Shown here: positions 5,214 through 6,173 of the stretch, piece after piece | Position numbering within the stretch: position 1 is the first letter of the stretch | Layout: each line of letters opens with the position of its first letter | From: Pseudomonadota bacterium | Lineage (GTDB): Bacteria > Pseudomonadota > Alphaproteobacteria > Azospirillales > Azospirillaceae | Direction of reading: 5' to 3' | NCBI GenBank assembly: GCA_023412175.1 | Contig: JAEYOB010000465.1 | Coordinates: forward strand, 1 to 6,173 | DNA: 6,173 bases | Translations under genes and position numbers: made by a program | The notes under the pieces: generated by a model | The model's input: the letters and a program-made list of their open reading frames with translations, nothing else | Databases searched by the model: none | What the model was told of the DNA's origin: nothing

Positions 5214-5888
5214 TTACCGGATCACCACGACGATCAGCCGTTTCGGGCCGTGGACGCCGTAGGCCAGGGTCTGCTCGATGTCGGCGGTCTTGCTGGGGCC
5301 GGAGATCAGCAGCGCGTTGGTCGGCATACCCTCGGCCCAGCGGTTTTCGGTCATCACCTGCCAGAAGGTGTCGTAGAGCCGGTCGGCCTTCAGCAGCGCC
5401 ACGTGGATGTGCGGCACCAGCGACATGAGCCGCGGCTCGTTGGCGCTCGGCCACAGCACGAGGCTGCCGGTGTCGGCGATGGCGCCCAGGGTCTGGGTGA
5501 TGCCGGCGTCGATGCCGGTGAACATCTCCTCCTTGAAGTCGTCCACCGGCCGGTCGTACGGCACCAGCGCCGGGCCGTCGCCGGTCCAGTCGGCCACCAG
5601 CCGGGCGCCGGCCTCGGTGGCGGGCGCGTAGAGCACCGTCTTCGCGCCGGCCTCCGCCAGGAAGGCCCGCACCACCGCCGGCCAGTCCTGCTCGGTGGCG
5701 TCGAGGAACTCGGTGTGCACGGCCTCCATCATGCGCCTGATGCGCTCCAGCCGTTCGGCGGGCTCCCAGCGCTTCTCCTTCAGGACGGTGAAGTCGGAGG
5801 CAACCGTCTCCACCGGATGGGCGTCGCGCGACGCGCGCAGGCTGGCGAGGATCGTGGCTTTGGTGTTGCTGGGGCGGGCGTCAGGCAT
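5214..5888 (-). CDS. lutC: Lactate utilization protein LutC (LUD domain)
   Basis: A 224-residue protein of the LutC/YkgG group, one of the three LutABC components needed to oxidise L-lactate to pyruvate in the cytoplasm. The LUD-domain hallmarks are present: GITQTLGAIADTGSLVLWPS (129-148), then EPRLMSLVPHIHVALLKADR (151-170), and the C-terminal ISGPSKTADIEQTLAYGVHGP (195-215), which is highly characteristic of LutC. The length is normal and the N-terminus (ATILASLRASRD) is the usual starting helix. The start ATG at 5888 has AGGGG seven bases upstream, and it overlaps the end of lutB by 8 bases (ATGCCTGA), which indicates translational coupling. It is the last gene of the operon; two hairpins follow its stop. 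Nearest alternatives are other LUD proteins, but the neighbour supports LutC. Confidence 0.93.
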   Translation of the reverse strand: MPDARPSNTKATILASLRASRDAHPVETVASDFTVLKEKRWEPAERLERIRRMMEAVHTEFLDATEQDWPAVVRAFLAEAGAKTVLYAPATEAGARLVADWTGDGPALVPYDRPVDDFKEEMFTGIDAGITQTLGAIADTGSLVLWPSANEPRLMSLVPHIHVALLKADRLYDTFWQVMTENRWAEGMPTNALLISGPSKTADIEQTLAYGVHGPKRLIVVVIR

Positions 5889-6173
5889 CGGGGATCCCCT
5901 TGTCGCGGGCGAGGTCGTGCAGCGTGCGGCCGGCGAAGCGCGGCTTGGTGCGCACGCTGGTCCATTCCTTCAAAAGCGGCAGCGATGCCGGCGCGGCGTT
6001 GCCTACGGTGGACAGCACCGTGGTGGCGACCCGGTATGCGGTCGGAGATGAGAACGTCGCCGCCCAGCCCTTCCACACCAGCGTCTCCGCCGTCGAGCGC
6101 TGGGCGCCGGAGTCCTTCACCACGCCGCTCGGCTGCACCGCCTCCTCGCGGAGGCGGTTCATCAGGCCGGCGA
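5881..6173 (-). CDS. lutB: Iron-sulfur protein LutB, C-terminal 96 residues only
   Basis: The end of a reading frame that remains open to the right edge of the window, so the Met at 6162 is internal. It overlaps the lutC start by 8 bases. The visible part corresponds to the tail of LutB/YkgF, after the ferredoxin-type cluster domain: a helix with ETLVWKGWAATFSS, then LLKEWTSVRTKP, followed by FAGRTLHDLARDKG, a pattern of a Trp/Arg-Pro linker and terminal helix found in that family. LutB carries iron-sulfur clusters and passes electrons in L-lactate oxidation. The cluster cysteines and LUD portion lie outside the window. lutA would be expected further right. The identification rests on this tail together with the adjoining lutC. 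Confidence 0.8.
   Translation of the reverse strand, partial: AGLMNRLREEAVQPSGVVKDSGAQRSTAETLVWKGWAATFSSPTAYRVATTVLSTVGNAAPASLPLLKEWTSVRTKPRFAGRTLHDLARDKGIPDA

Noticed and set aside
4828..5454. A 208-codon minus-strand frame across the end of lutC and the small Cys gene
   Set aside because: It overlaps lutC, which is certain, in another frame, has no recognisable motif, and runs through the hairpins and the AT-rich promoter.

Overview
This is a GC-rich chromosomal window from what looks like an alphaproteobacterium. An Azospirillum-like member of Rhodospirillales is my best guess, from the strong G/C preference at third codon positions and the gene content; this is inference, because no rRNA or other marker gene is present. 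I see no mobile element, tRNA, CRISPR array or phage gene. The gene content is ordinary housekeeping and accessory material, and I found no convincing new multi-gene system.

Layout, left to right. The end of an OsmC-family gene (2-388, +, cut by the window edge) converges on a small minus-strand unit. That unit holds a conserved-looking protein of unknown function (412-780) preceded, 12 bases upstream, by a 36-codon small ORF with a strong ribosome binding site (793-903). A 182-base divergent spacer (904-1085) carries repeated GTGTCACA words and a plausible extended -10 promoter. It leads into a 596-residue EAL-CBS-GGDEF cyclic-di-GMP protein (1086-2876, +), whose EAL active site is intact and whose GGDEF site is altered. 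A PaaI-type hotdog thioesterase follows on the same strand (2985-3446).

That pair converges, with only 3 bases between stop codons, on a minus-strand pair: a PAP2-family membrane phosphatase (4139-4744) followed by a class I SAM-dependent methyltransferase that appears to start with TTG (3450-4106). Two face-to-face promoter candidates occupy the spacer upstream of the PAP2 gene. The rightward one (TTGTGA-17-TATTAT) drives a 71-residue orphan protein with a CxxC tail (4909-5124). A large inverted repeat starts on the base after its stop codon, followed by a short perfect hairpin. The right edge holds the end of a lactate-utilisation operon on the minus strand, with lutB (partial) overlapping lutC by 8 bases.

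How they work together: the evident functional units are lutBC (L-lactate oxidation), the PAP2/methyltransferase pair (co-transcribed, substrates unknown), the two-gene small unit at 412-903, and the stand-alone c-di-GMP protein. The most worthwhile loose ends are the repeated heptamer upstream of the c-di-GMP gene, the unannotated-size small ORF at 793-903, the small Cys-containing protein with its promoter, and the structured DNA at 5125-5191.
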